This document shows positions 19,963-28,474 of a DNA stretch of 35,916 nucleotides, piece by piece (the stretch's first letter is position 1; each line of letters opens with the position of its first letter). The DNA is from Microgenomates group bacterium RIFCSPHIGHO2_01_FULL_45_11. Lineage in GTDB: Bacteria > Patescibacteriota > Microgenomatia > UBA1400 > 2-01-FULL-45-11. A model generated the notes under the pieces. That model was not told the origin of the DNA. It made no database searches and worked only from the letters and a program-made list of their open reading frames with translations. The translations under genes were made by a program, and so were the position numbers. Where the stretch lies: the NCBI GenBank assembly GCA_001803465.1, contig MHDE01000007.1:7445-43360 (forward strand), read 5' to 3'.

Positions 19963-22539
19963 TTAAGGAGTCGGGCTAGGAGCGGGAGTCGGTTCTTCCC
20001 AAGTCACACCGCCGACGCCGATACGATGTTCTTCGGATTCGGCATTCCTACCGTCTTTCATGGTGACTCTGACTCGGACGGTATGGCGGCCGGTACCTAG
20101 ATTGGTGGTTTCGCTAATGCGACTGCCGGTAAAGCTTAGGTGAACTGAGCCGTCGACCAAGAAATCAACTTTGTCAATGTCGCCTTCGGCGATGACGTCT
20201 ATTTCCACCGGAATGTCGTTGCCGTCAAAGTTTTGATGGTCTTCGGGTTTTTTGAAGCGGATGGCGATGTCTTTTTTGGAATCACATTGTTCCCGCGGCG
20301 GTTGGTACTTGGGGTCGGAATAACCAGCCAGCCAAGCGTCGATGCCTGACTGCCACTTATTGACTTCTTGGTTAAACGGATCTTTTTCTTGTAAAACTAC
20401 AAATTCCTTTTCGTCGTAGTCGCCTTTGGCGATATCGACTTCGGTGGCGAGCTTACCGGATGATTTGCAGAGTTTGAGCATGGCGTGAATGGGGTCGGGA
20501 AGAGAAGGCAGAGTGCCGTCGATAATGTATTCAGTTCTTGCGACAAAGCCGTGGTGCTCCGGATAGCCGGAAACGGAGTCTACTAAAACGGCCTTGATGT
20601 TACCAGGAATTGGCCAGGGTTCGGAGGCATGGTCTTTAATGACTTCGGTCATAATCCGCCGCCAGATAGGCGAAGCGCCGGTAACACCCGAGGCTACTTC
20701 TTTCATGGGGCTATTGTCATTATTGCCCACCCAGACGCCAACGATGCCCCGACGATTCCAGCCGACGGTCCAGTTGTCGCGCTTGTCGTTGGTGGTGCCG
20801 GTTTTGACGGCAATTTCATTGCCCATATTGAGATAGGAGTTAGGGCCAAAAGTTAGCAAGCGGGCGTTGTTGTCGCTTAAAATGTGGTTAATTAAGAAGG
20901 TCTCAGATTCTTCCAAAACGCGCCGGCCTTCAATAGATTTTTGTTCATACAAGGTTTTGCCATCCTGGTCTTCGACTTTGAGGATGCTGACCGGTTCAAT
21001 TTTATGGCCGCTGTTGGCAAAAGCGCTGTAGGCGGTAACCATGTCAAGAAGGCGAACTTCGCCGCCGCCGAGGGTAACTGCCAGACCGAAGCGGCTCAAG
21101 TTTTCAGTTGTCGGTTCGAGGGAGGTAAAACCCAGATCGAAAGCGGTCTGGAGCATGTTTTTGACGCCAACTAGAGCCAGCAATTTGACCGAGGGGAGGT
21201 TTAAGGAGCTCCCCAGAGCAAAGCGGAGTTGAACCGGGCCGCGGAATTTGCCGTCATAGTTGGCCGGAGCATAGGCTGGTTGACCGAAGCCACCAGGGAA
21301 TTCGGTGGCAGCATCGACCAACATAGTGGCTGGGGTATAACCCTGTTTAAAGGCGGTAACATAGGTAACTGGTTTGATGGCTGAACCGGGCTGGCGAAGG
21401 GAAGTAGTGACGTTGACTTGACCATCATAATCCTTAGCAAAAAAGTCTTTACTGCCGACCATAGCCAGGACTTCGCCATTGTTAGGATCCATGACGACAG
21501 CGGCGCCGTTGCCAATGTCTTGATTTTTCACTTTTTCGATTTCTTCGCTAACAATGGTTTGGGCTTTCTCCTGCAAGTCGAAGTCGAGGGTGGTGGTAAC
21601 TTTGAGGCCGCCCTGTTCGACCAGACGATCGCCATAGATATCAATTAGTTTTTCTTTGACGTACATGACAAAATGTGGGGCTTTGATGCCGACAGATTGG
21701 GGGAGAAACTCAACGTCGGCCAATTCTTTGCCGACAGCCTCTTCTTGTTCTTTGGTAAGGTAACCGTCTTCGCGCATCCGACGAAGCACATGTTTGGTGC
21801 GGTCAATATAAGCATCCGGGTAGGGACCATAAGGCGAGTAGACGCTGGGACGCTGAGGCATGCCCGCCAGAATGGCGCTTTCGAGGAGAGTTAAGTCGTT
21901 AACTTTTTTACCAAAGTAAGTTTCAGCGGCGGTAGCTACACCCCAGGCAGTGCCTCCATAAGGCGCTTCGTTCAAGTACATCTGGAGAATTTGGTCTTTG
22001 TTGTAACGCCGTTCGATTTGGACGGCTAAGATAAACTCTTTGATTTTTCTCGGGAGAGTGCGTTCGGAAGAAAGCAGGACGTTTTTGACCAGCTGTTGAG
22101 TGAGAGTGGAGCCGCCGGCTAGCTGGCCCCGAAAAGCGATGGTCAAAAATGCCCGGGTCAAGCCTTTGGGGTCAAAACCGCCATGTTTATAAAAATTTTG
22201 GTCTTCAATGGCCACCGTCGCTTGTTTTAAATACTCAGGCAAGTCTTTAAACTCAATGGAGGTACGTTGCTCCTGGCTAAAAACGTCGTAGAGAAGATTG
22301 CCCTCCCTATCTAAAATTTTGGTGGCAAAGCCTTCGCGGCGAACGACTTTGTCTGGAGAAGGCAAATCGCGGGCGTACCAGGCGAAAAGCAAAGCGGTTA
22401 GTAAAGATCCAGCAATAACAACGAGGAGAAGGCCCAAAGCGGCAGTTCTAACCAGTTGAGCTTTCTTTAAACCGCGGGGTAGACGGCGAAACTGGTGAAT
22501 TCCTATCAGGCGTTTCCGCCATAGTTGACGCCAATTCAT
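19963..22539 (-). CDS. Class A penicillin-binding protein (PBP1A-like) with C-terminal Ig-like domain
   Basis: 858 residues. A basic cytoplasmic tail is followed by a membrane anchor at about 32-55. The GT51 glycosyltransferase domain has EDQNFYKHGGFD (catalytic E112) and GGSTLTQQLVKN (142-153). The transpeptidase domain has S386-A-I-K389 in RQPGSAIKP, S445-L-N447 and K579-T-G-T. It polymerises and cross-links peptidoglycan outside the membrane. After about residue 760 comes an Ig-like beta domain (DIPVEIDVIAEGDIDKVDFL onward) and a Thr/Pro tail, likely contacting the wall. The gene starts a minus-strand unit and has a predicted leaderless promoter. Confidence 0.94.
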   Translation of the reverse strand: MNWRQLWRKRLIGIHQFRRLPRGLKKAQLVRTAALGLLLVVIAGSLLTALLFAWYARDLPSPDKVVRREGFATKILDREGNLLYDVFSQEQRTSIEFKDLPEYLKQATVAIEDQNFYKHGGFDPKGLTRAFLTIAFRGQLAGGSTLTQQLVKNVLLSSERTLPRKIKEFILAVQIERRYNKDQILQMYLNEAPYGGTAWGVATAAETYFGKKVNDLTLLESAILAGMPQRPSVYSPYGPYPDAYIDRTKHVLRRMREDGYLTKEQEEAVGKELADVEFLPQSVGIKAPHFVMYVKEKLIDIYGDRLVEQGGLKVTTTLDFDLQEKAQTIVSEEIEKVKNQDIGNGAAVVMDPNNGEVLAMVGSKDFFAKDYDGQVNVTTSLRQPGSAIKPVTYVTAFKQGYTPATMLVDAATEFPGGFGQPAYAPANYDGKFRGPVQLRFALGSSLNLPSVKLLALVGVKNMLQTAFDLGFTSLEPTTENLSRFGLAVTLGGGEVRLLDMVTAYSAFANSGHKIEPVSILKVEDQDGKTLYEQKSIEGRRVLEESETFLINHILSDNNARLLTFGPNSYLNMGNEIAVKTGTTNDKRDNWTVGWNRRGIVGVWVGNNDNSPMKEVASGVTGASPIWRRIMTEVIKDHASEPWPIPGNIKAVLVDSVSGYPEHHGFVARTEYIIDGTLPSLPDPIHAMLKLCKSSGKLATEVDIAKGDYDEKEFVVLQEKDPFNQEVNKWQSGIDAWLAGYSDPKYQPPREQCDSKKDIAIRFKKPEDHQNFDGNDIPVEIDVIAEGDIDKVDFLVDGSVHLSFTGSRISETTNLGTGRHTVRVRVTMKDGRNAESEEHRIGVGGVTWEEPTPAPSPTP

Positions 22540-22554
22540 GGTACTATTTTAACA
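22537..22554 (-). promoter_or_regulatory. Extended -10 promoter placed for leaderless pbp mRNA
   Basis: On the minus strand TGT-TAAAAT is followed by six bases (AGTACC) and the ATG (22539 to 22537). Confidence 0.55.
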
Positions 22555-22636
22555 GAGGAACGGTGAACGTTCCAGGGAAGGAAAGTTTCTAGAAAATTGT
22601 CTGAAAGCATTTAAATAATTTCTAAGGAAAATTTAT

Positions 22637-23071
22637 ATGAAGTTGGTTATTCAACGAGTTGATGAAGGATTGGTGACAGTGGCCGACAAAGTGGTGGGGA
22701 AAATTGGGGGGGGTTACGTGGTGTTAGTAGGAATTGGCAAGAATGATGAGGAGAAGGTGGTGCGGGCGATGGCCAAAAAGCTGATTGACCTTCGAATTAT
22801 GGCGGATGAAAAGGGGAAGATGAACCAGTCGATTGTTGAAGTTTCTGGCGAGATTCTACTAGTATCTCAATTTACCTTGTACGCCCAAACAGCTGGTCGG
22901 CGGCCCGGTTTTACTCAAGCGGCGTCACCAGATGAGGCTCGGAAATTATTCGAATTATTCGTAAACGAGATTAGAAAAGCCGGAGTTATAGTTCAAACCG
23001 GACAATTTGGCGAGTATATGAAAGTAACGCTAACTAACGATGGGCCAGTGACCATAATATTAGAGAGTTAG
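22637..23071 (+). CDS. dtd: D-aminoacyl-tRNA deacylase
   Basis: 144 residues, full length for DTD. The two conserved active-site elements are present: SQFTLYA at 77-83 and NDGPVT at 134-139 (the Gly-cisPro motif region; here the GP is in NDGP). MKLVIQRV at the start is also typical. DTD removes D-amino acids from mischarged tRNAs and sits well next to tyrS, since D-Tyr-tRNA is a classic substrate. AAGGAAAA lies 7 nt before the ATG. Confidence 0.94.
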   Translation: MKLVIQRVDEGLVTVADKVVGKIGGGYVVLVGIGKNDEEKVVRAMAKKLIDLRIMADEKGKMNQSIVEVSGEILLVSQFTLYAQTAGRRPGFTQAASPDEARKLFELFVNEIRKAGVIVQTGQFGEYMKVTLTNDGPVTIILES

Positions 23072-23075
23072 AAAT

Positions 23076-23140
23076 CCCTTCGACTGGTTCCCTCCTTCGT
23101 CCTTCGATTAACTCAGGACTACGGTGGGCAGACAGGGCAA
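23076..23140. repeat. Dispersed CCTTCGA-type palindromic element
   Basis: Contains CCCTTCGACTGG, then two more CCTTCG units and an ACTCAGGACTACGG segment, resembling the element at 7545-7602. It fills part of the dtd-tyrS gap. Confidence 0.5.
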
Positions 23141-23211
23141 GCATGAATTATGAATAAGGCAACAGTAAACAGAACAGCAAACAAAAAAGACTCTTGAAAC
23201 AGTTTCAGGCC

Positions 23212-23271
23212 TGATATAATCGAGGGGGGGAGATTATTGGAAGTGTCTAGGAAAGTGGGAAAACATATAAT
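23212..23271 (+). promoter_or_regulatory. Two -10 boxes upstream of tyrS
   Basis: TGA-TATAAT at 23212-23220 is an extended -10 with TTGAAA 15 nt upstream. A second TATAAT at 23266-23271 lies 8 nt before ATG 23280 and would give a nearly leaderless transcript. Confidence 0.5.
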
Positions 23272-23279
23272 TGGGGACT

Positions 23280-24470
23280 ATGACAATTGATGAAGCATTG
23301 ACCAGGCGAGTGGATAAAATATTGCCTTCTAAAGAGGGTTTAAGGCAGCTAATGGAAAAAGGGAAGATTCGGCTGTATCAGGGTTTTGACCCGAGCAAGC
23401 CGGACCTTCACATCGGTCATTTAGTGGGACTATTGCAACTTAAAGCTTTTCAAGACTTGGGTCACGAAGTCATCTTTTTGATCGGGGACTTTACCGGCAT
23501 GATCGGCGATCCGACTGATAAATCGGAGACCCGAGCCAAGCTAACGCGTAAACAAGTAGAAGAAAATGCCAAAACCTACCAAAAACAAGCGGGTAGGATT
23601 TTACGGTTCGAAGGAAAAAATGCTGCCAGGATGCGGTTTAATTCCGAATGGCTTAAGAAACTAACTCTTGCCGATGTGATTGAGCTATCAAGCAATTTTA
23701 CCGTACAACAACTGATTGAGCGAGATATGTTTCAGAAGCGGATTGGTGATAAGAAGCCAATCTTCTTGCACGAATTTATGTATCCTTCGCTAGTGACGTA
23801 CGATGCTATCGTTCTTAAAGTCGATCTGGAAATAGGAGGTGGTGACCAACTTTTTAATATGACTGTCGGCCGACCGCTTATTAAACAACAAATCAATAAA
23901 GATAAATTCGTCCTCACCACCAAATTATTGGCTGATGCGGCAGGCAATAAGATTGGTAAAACGGCCGGTAATGCCATTAATTTGTTTGCTGATGCCAACG
24001 ATCTATATGGACAAATAATGTCGCTGTCTGATGAGGTAGTAATAGAGGCGTTTAGATTAATCACTGAAGTACCGCTGGCGGTGATTGATGATTTAGCCGC
24101 AGAAATGAAGACGCGACCAATGGCGGTCAAAAAGCAGCTGGCGTTTGAAGTCACCAAGCTCTGTCAAGGTAAAGAGGTGGCCCAAGCGGCGCAAAAACAT
24201 TTTGAGCTGACAGTTCAAGGCGGAAAAGTGCCAGAAAAAATAGCGACTGTGCCTAACTGGAAAACTCCCTTGACTGCTTCAGCTACCGTGGCTCGAATGG
24301 TTCCCGATACAACCCACTCGGAAATCAAGCGGCTGATGCGACAGGGTGGAGTAGAATGGAATGGGGTAGTAATTACTGACGTAACAAAAATGATTACCCC
24401 TAAATCCGGCGATGTGTTAAAGCTTGGTAAGAGAACCTTTGTCCGAGTAAAAACTGATGAGTCTAAGTAA
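23280..24470 (+). CDS. tyrS: Tyrosyl-tRNA synthetase
   Basis: 396 residues from ATG 23280, preferred over TTG 23271, which lies inside the -10 box. Class I signature HIGH at 44-47 (PDLHIGHLVGL); the KMSKS equivalent is KIGKT at 224-228, a normal TyrRS variant. MYPSLVTYDAIVLKVDLEIG and GGDQLFNM form the tyrosine pocket. A C-terminal S4-like RNA-binding domain (SEIKRLMRQGGVEWNGVVIT) contacts the tRNA. The sequence style matches the longer Thermus-type TyrRS clade rather than the E. coli form, from memory. The gene overlaps a 34-residue membrane peptide ORF by 14 nt at its 3' end. Confidence 0.94.
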   Translation: MTIDEALTRRVDKILPSKEGLRQLMEKGKIRLYQGFDPSKPDLHIGHLVGLLQLKAFQDLGHEVIFLIGDFTGMIGDPTDKSETRAKLTRKQVEENAKTYQKQAGRILRFEGKNAARMRFNSEWLKKLTLADVIELSSNFTVQQLIERDMFQKRIGDKKPIFLHEFMYPSLVTYDAIVLKVDLEIGGGDQLFNMTVGRPLIKQQINKDKFVLTTKLLADAAGNKIGKTAGNAINLFADANDLYGQIMSLSDEVVIEAFRLITEVPLAVIDDLAAEMKTRPMAVKKQLAFEVTKLCQGKEVAQAAQKHFELTVQGGKVPEKIATVPNWKTPLTASATVARMVPDTTHSEIKRLMRQGGVEWNGVVITDVTKMITPKSGDVLKLGKRTFVRVKTDESK

Positions 24471-24561
24471 GAGACAGCGGAAAATTTGGACGATAATTAT
24501 CTTTATCGCCGGCCTAGCGCTGGTGGCGACATCACTACTGCCTTTTTTCTTTGCTTCTTAA
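24457..24561 (+). CDS. 34-residue single-span membrane peptide
   Basis: ATG 24457 overlaps the end of tyrS by 14 nt in another frame. The product has a basic start (MSLSKRQRKIW) and one hydrophobic helix (TIIIFIAGLALVATSLLPFF), like many small membrane proteins. The basic-then-hydrophobic topology supports a real peptide, but no function is known and coupling with tyrS may be only positional. Confidence 0.5.
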   Translation: MSLSKRQRKIWTIIIFIAGLALVATSLLPFFFAS

Positions 24562-24605
24562 CTGGCGGTATAAATATTTTTCTAACACCCTCTTGAAATT
24601 TTGCT

Positions 24606-24623
24606 TGTTATACTAGGGCTATG
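24606..24623 (+). promoter_or_regulatory. Extended -10 promoter placed for leaderless recG mRNA
   Basis: TGT-TATACT (TATACT at 24609-24614) followed by six bases and ATG 24621. Confidence 0.55.
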
Positions 24624-26678
24624 GCTGCGATAACATCCAAGACGCCTGTGGAGAAACTGCCGATGGTGGGGCCGACCTTCGCCAAACGGTTGGCCAAGCT
24701 CGAGATACGTACGGTGGAGGATCTTATCTACCACGTTCCCCATCGATACCTTGATGTATCGATGGTAAGCCAGATTGGCCAAGTGCAAGCAGGGGAGACG
24801 GTAACTGTTACCGGCCAAGTGGTGGCGGCTAAGAATATCTTTACCAAGCGGGGAAAAAGAATTCAAGAGGTGACAATTAGCGACGGCACTGGCCAGCTGA
24901 CCGCCGTTTGGTTTAACCAACCATATTTGGTGACGACATTTAAAAAGGCTGGAAAAATTTCTCTGGCTGGGACGGTGGACCGGTTTGGAGCGAAACTATC
25001 GATGACGACGCCGGAGTACGAGATAATCACAAGAAACAAGAAACAAGAAACAAGAAACAAACTTGGGAGCATCCATACCGGTAGGTTGGTGCCTATCTAC
25101 CCGGAAACATATGGGGTGAGTTCCAAGTGGTTACGATCAAGAATTGCTCCGATTTTAATTGACGCTAACGTCCTAATTGCCGATTGGCTACCAGAACCGA
25201 TTCGGACGAGGGAAAAATTGTTGCCATTGCCTCAAGCATTAATTAGTATCCATTTTCCTGACAATGAGACAGCTATCGACACTGCTCGTAAACGGCTGGC
25301 GTTTGATGAATTATTCCTCTTACAACTGGCGTCACAAAAACGCAAGTGGCTGTGGCAAAAGGTAAAACTCTCTCATCCGTTAGCGGTCGATCAGGAAAAG
25401 GTCTCGCAACTTATCGCCGCCCTCCCCTTTAACCTGACTTTAGCCCAAAACCGAGTGGTGAAAGAAATTCTGTCTGATTTAGGCCGATCGCTACCCATGA
25501 ATCGTCTACTGCAAGGTGATGTGGGCTCGGGCAAAACCGTGGTGGCCGCCATCGCCATGTATGTGGCGTATCTTAATAACCTTAAGTCGGCTCTCTTGGC
25601 GCCTACCGAAATTTTAGCCCTGCAGCATGCACAGACGCTCAATACTATTTTGGAGCCGAAAGGATTGACACTGTCTACCCAGACTGGGAGTCGAAAAGAT
25701 AAACTGGAGAACGCTAATATCTTTATCGGCACTCATGCCTTACTCTACAGAGATATCCCTAAAGAATTAGGTTTACTGGTCGTTGACGAACAGCACCGGT
25801 TTGGGGTAGAACAGCGGGCTAAACTGCTTAAAGCTTCGAAAACGCCTCACCTTTTGACTATGACCGCTACGCCTATCCCCCGCACCATTGCCTTAACTAT
25901 CTATGGTGAGCTGGATCTGTCGCTTGTTGACGAGATGCCATCGGGAAGGAAAGCAGTGAAGACCTGGGTGGTACCTCAACTCAAACGTTTACGGGGCTAT
26001 GACTGGATTAGAAAACAAATTCAGGAAGATAAAGTGCAGGTGTTTATCGTTTGCCCGTTAATTGAAGAGTCGGAAAGCGAAGGCCTCACCCAAGTCAAGG
26101 CGGCGGAGGCGGAATTCAAACGTTTGTCAAAAGAAGTGTTTCCTGACTTACGACTAGGCCTATTGCACGGACGGATGCGGTCTAAGGAAAAAACGGCGGT
26201 GATAAGTGAATTTTTGCAGAAAAAATTAGATATTTTGGTCAGTACGCCGGTCATTGAAGTGGGGATTGATATTCCCAACGCTACCATAATGGTGATTGAA
26301 GGAGCGGAGCGATTCGGGTTGGCGCAACTCCACCAACTGCGGGGTCGGGTGGGCAGGGCAGAAAAACAAAGTTATTGTCTATTGTTTACCAGTAAGAATG
26401 GGGGAGCGACGCAGCGGCTAAAGGCGATGGAAAAAACTCAATCGGGATTTACCCTAGCGGAACTCGATCTAAAACTGCGCGGGCCGGGAGAACTGTATGG
26501 ACTCCGTCAACACGGCTATCTTCGACTCAAGGTGGCTAATTTTTCTGATCAAGCGCTAATGTCCAAAACTCATGATTATGCCCGGGAGCTTTGCTCTTAT
26601 GACCCTGACTTAAAAAAATACCCGGCCTTAGCTAAGAAACTAGACTTAATTTTGTCAGCCCAAATTGAGCCAAATTAG
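24621..26678 (+). CDS. recG: ATP-dependent DNA helicase RecG
   Basis: 685 residues, the usual size. N-terminal wedge/OB domain with HhH-like start (VEKLPMVGPTFAKRLAKLEI) binds branched DNA. Walker A GDVGSGKT at 299-306, DEQH box (VVDEQHRFG) at 387-395, TMTATPIPRT (motif III), and the C-terminal helicase block VEVGIDIPNATIMVIE with RGRVGRAEKQSYCLL. RecG remodels stalled forks and Holliday junctions. Residues 138-150 are encoded by a perfect heptanucleotide repeat, a local insertion in the wedge domain. The mRNA looks leaderless. Confidence 0.95.
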   Translation: MAAITSKTPVEKLPMVGPTFAKRLAKLEIRTVEDLIYHVPHRYLDVSMVSQIGQVQAGETVTVTGQVVAAKNIFTKRGKRIQEVTISDGTGQLTAVWFNQPYLVTTFKKAGKISLAGTVDRFGAKLSMTTPEYEIITRNKKQETRNKLGSIHTGRLVPIYPETYGVSSKWLRSRIAPILIDANVLIADWLPEPIRTREKLLPLPQALISIHFPDNETAIDTARKRLAFDELFLLQLASQKRKWLWQKVKLSHPLAVDQEKVSQLIAALPFNLTLAQNRVVKEILSDLGRSLPMNRLLQGDVGSGKTVVAAIAMYVAYLNNLKSALLAPTEILALQHAQTLNTILEPKGLTLSTQTGSRKDKLENANIFIGTHALLYRDIPKELGLLVVDEQHRFGVEQRAKLLKASKTPHLLTMTATPIPRTIALTIYGELDLSLVDEMPSGRKAVKTWVVPQLKRLRGYDWIRKQIQEDKVQVFIVCPLIEESESEGLTQVKAAEAEFKRLSKEVFPDLRLGLLHGRMRSKEKTAVISEFLQKKLDILVSTPVIEVGIDIPNATIMVIEGAERFGLAQLHQLRGRVGRAEKQSYCLLFTSKNGGATQRLKAMEKTQSGFTLAELDLKLRGPGELYGLRQHGYLRLKVANFSDQALMSKTHDYARELCSYDPDLKKYPALAKKLDLILSAQIEPN
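25031..25058 (+). repeat. Heptanucleotide tandem repeat inside recG
   Basis: Four perfect copies of AAGAAAC. As 7 is not a multiple of 3, four copies shift frame by one base relative to three, so copy number changes would alter the recG frame. Confidence 0.85.
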
Positions 26679-26708
26679 AAATGGTGATAAGCGGATTTTT
26701 CCTGGATG

Positions 26709-26717
26709 TGATACAAT
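26709..26717 (+). promoter_or_regulatory. Extended -10 promoter of rpmF
   Basis: TGA-TACAAT, 21 nt before the rpmF start; a Shine-Dalgarno (AAGGAG) is also present, so this transcript has a leader. Confidence 0.55.
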
Positions 26718-26738
26718 TAGTTACCTCAAGGAGAATTT

Positions 26739-26900
26739 ATGGGAGCGTTACCGAAACGAAAGATAAGTAGCCATCGACAAGGTAAGCGGCGAAGAGCAAT
26801 TTTTCTTCGGCCGGTAAACTTGACTACTTGTAAAAACTGCGGCAAGCCCAAACGACCACATCAGACCTGTGGCCATTGTGGTTTTTATCAGGCTACCTAG
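26739..26900 (+). CDS. rpmF: 50S ribosomal protein L32 (bL32), zinc form
   Basis: 53 residues: MGALPKRKISSHRQGKRRRA is the typical bL32 start, followed by a Cys4 zinc ribbon CKNCGKPKRPHQTCGHCG. Family length is about 55-60. AAGGAG lies 8 nt before the ATG. It lies between recG and nusB on the same strand. Confidence 0.93.
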   Translation: MGALPKRKISSHRQGKRRRAIFLRPVNLTTCKNCGKPKRPHQTCGHCGFYQAT

Positions 26901-26955
26901 TACTCCCAGCTTGGATGTTCATTAGTCTCCTGTTTCACGCGGGAAATGATGAGTA

Positions 26956-26970
26956 TATACTAGCGGTATG
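26956..26970 (+). promoter_or_regulatory. Promoter placed for leaderless nusB mRNA
   Basis: TATACT (26956-26961), then six bases and ATG 26968; TTTCAC 17 nt upstream (26933-26938) may serve as -35. Confidence 0.55.
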
Positions 26971-27336
26971 AAACAGGCGGCTGACCCCAGGCACCAGAAA
27001 CGGATTCGTCTGGTGAAAGATTTATTTGCTTATAGCTTTAGTCATGGTCTAAAACCAACATCAACGATTAAAACCCTATTAGAAAACCAAGAAGAAATTG
27101 ATAGGTACATTCAGGCAGCGGCCCCCGAATGGCCGCTAACTCAAATTAATCGGGTTGACTTGAGTATCTTAAGGCTGGCCGTGCATGAATTGCTGCTTCG
27201 AAAAGTTCCCCGAAAAGTGGTGATTGACGAGGCGGTAGAACTGGCTAAAGCTTTTGGTTCCGAAGCCTCGCCTAAATTCGTTAATGGGGTGTTGGGAACG
27301 GTGGTAGAAAGGTTGACCGTCACTACTTTTGGATAA
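26968..27336 (+). CDS. nusB: Transcription antitermination protein NusB
   Basis: 122 residues, all-helical. The C-terminal block [17 protein letters not shown], then [31 protein letters not shown] is the NusB signature; R and K residues near the N-terminus fit RNA binding. NusB with S10 (NusE) binds boxA RNA and supports antitermination and folding of rRNA transcripts. A GTTCCT/AGGAAC hairpin follows at 27337-27357. No Shine-Dalgarno; the -10 box is 6 nt before the ATG. Confidence 0.92.
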   Translation: MKQAADPRHQKRIRLVKDLFAYSFSHGLKPTSTIKTLLENQEEIDRYIQAAAPEWPLTQINRVDLSILRLAVHELLLRKVPRKVVIDEAVELAKAFGSEASPKFVNGVLGTVVERLTVTTFG

Positions 27337-27392
27337 GTTCCTACTAGGAGAAGGAACGAATTTGAAGTTAAATACTTAAATAGAACCAGCTG

Positions 27393-27435
27393 GGCTGTAT
27401 GTAACGTTAAGGATCAGTTATTATATCTTGTTATG
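27393..27435 (+). repeat. Promoter-like repeat cassette, copy A, ending at the acp start codon
   Basis: GGCTGTATGTAACGTTAAGG, a variable middle, then TATCTTGTT and the ATG of the ACP-like gene (27433). Copies B and C are at 27688-27731 and 27740-27783. Confidence 0.75.
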
Positions 27436-27672
27436 GATCAACAGCAAAAAAAGACTCTTTATCAGTTGATTGTCAATACTCTCGGGTGTAATCCCGGCCA
27501 ATTATCTCAAGGAACCGAATTTGGGGCGGATTTGAACGCCAGTCCTTTAGAAATGGAACGATTGGTAAGTTTGATTGAGCGCGAATTTGATATAGAATTA
27601 TCTGCCACTAAACCAGGTGAGTTGATGAATATTGGACAATTGGTCACTGACATCGAAGAGGCGATGTTGTAA
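27433..27672 (+). CDS. Acyl carrier protein-like protein with altered Ser site
   Basis: 79 residues with the four-helix ACP pattern: N-terminal helix QKKTLYQLIVNTLG, then FGADLNASPLEMERLVSLIEREFDIEL, then LMNIGQLVTDIEEAM. In standard ACP the site reads D-L-G-A-D-S-L-D, with Ser carrying phosphopantetheine. Here it reads D33-L-N-A-S37-P38-L-E, so the attachment position is Pro and a Ser occupies the preceding slot. It may use S37 or not be modified at all. Placement just before rnc is usual for acpP. No Shine-Dalgarno; the start is embedded in a repeated promoter-like cassette. Confidence 0.75.
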   Translation: MDQQQKKTLYQLIVNTLGCNPGQLSQGTEFGADLNASPLEMERLVSLIEREFDIELSATKPGELMNIGQLVTDIEEAML

Positions 27673-27687
27673 CTGGAACCAGTCCAG

Positions 27688-27783
27688 GGCTGTGTGTAAT
27701 GTTAAGGAAGAAACTATTGTATCTTGTTATAAACAGCTACGCTGTATGTAACGTTAAGGAAGAAACTATTGTATCTTGTTATG
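27688..27783 (+). repeat. Tandem promoter-like cassettes B and C before rnc (52-bp period)
   Basis: Copy B (27688-27731) and copy C (27740-27783) share GTTAAGGAAGAAACTATTG and then TATCTTGTTAT. Copy C ends at the rnc ATG (27781-27783); at the same position copy B has ATA (27729-27731), so only C offers a start codon. Both are related to copy A before the ACP-like gene. Confidence 0.8.
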
Positions 27784-28446
27784 AAAGCTAGGGTGCCGGC
27801 TATCAACCAAAAACTCCTGACTATCGCTTTGACCCACCGGTCGTATCTTAACGAGCATAAAACCGTCAAAGAACACAACGAGCGTTTGGAGTTTTTGGGT
27901 GATGCAGTATTGGAACTAGTAACCAGTCAGTACATCTTTGAGAAATACCCGGATAAACCTGAAGGGGAAATGACGGCGCTAAGGTCGGCTTTGGTGCGCA
28001 CCACCACGTTGGCCGAAGTAGCTGAAAAACTTAAGTTAGGAGACCAATTACGTCTAAGCCGGGGTGAGGCGGCTTCCGGGGGAAGGGAAAATCGGGCACT
28101 TCTCGCTAACACTTTTGAAGCGGTACTCGGGGCGTTGTACCTGGATCAGGATCTAACCGCAGTCAGAGAATTTTTGACAACCTGGCTCTTTCCAGAACTG
28201 GCTACTATTGTTACTAAGGAGCTCTACCGGGATTATAAGAGCACCTTACAAGAAGAAGTCCAGGCTGAAGGACAACCATCACCGGTGTATGAAGTGGTGA
28301 GTGAAGTTGGACCCGACCATGATAAGCAATTTACGATCAGGGTGATGGTGGGGACCAGAGAGTTGGCTGCTGGTTCGGGTAAAAGCAAGCAGGCTGGCCA
28401 GCAAGAGGCCGCCCGAAGAGCGCTTGAGAAACTGGCGAAGGGTTGA
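27781..28446 (+). CDS. rnc: Ribonuclease III
   Basis: 221 residues from ATG 27781. The catalytic signature NERLEFLGDAVLELV is at about 34-48, with the second acid cluster in LLANTFEAVLGALYLD. The C-terminal double-stranded RNA-binding domain starts with DYKSTLQEEVQAEGQPSPVY and ends GKSKQAGQQEAARRALEKL. It cleaves double-stranded RNA, including rRNA precursors. An upstream TTG (27769) lies within the promoter-like cassette and is not preferred. ATG sits at the very end of the repeated cassette, with no Shine-Dalgarno. Confidence 0.95.
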   Translation: MKARVPAINQKLLTIALTHRSYLNEHKTVKEHNERLEFLGDAVLELVTSQYIFEKYPDKPEGEMTALRSALVRTTTLAEVAEKLKLGDQLRLSRGEAASGGRENRALLANTFEAVLGALYLDQDLTAVREFLTTWLFPELATIVTKELYRDYKSTLQEEVQAEGQPSPVYEVVSEVGPDHDKQFTIRVMVGTRELAAGSGKSKQAGQQEAARRALEKLAKG

Positions 28447-28452
28447 TACAAT
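28444..28452 (+). promoter_or_regulatory. Extended -10 promoter of rpsP
   Basis: TGA-TACAAT overlapping the rnc stop codon, 22 nt before the rpsP ATG. Confidence 0.55.
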
Positions 28453-28474
28453 CGGAGTTTACTGGTAAATCGTT

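Noticed and set aside
23732-24157. 141-residue minus-strand ORF within tyrS
   Set aside because: Shadow of tyrS; Ser/Ile-rich composition without motifs.
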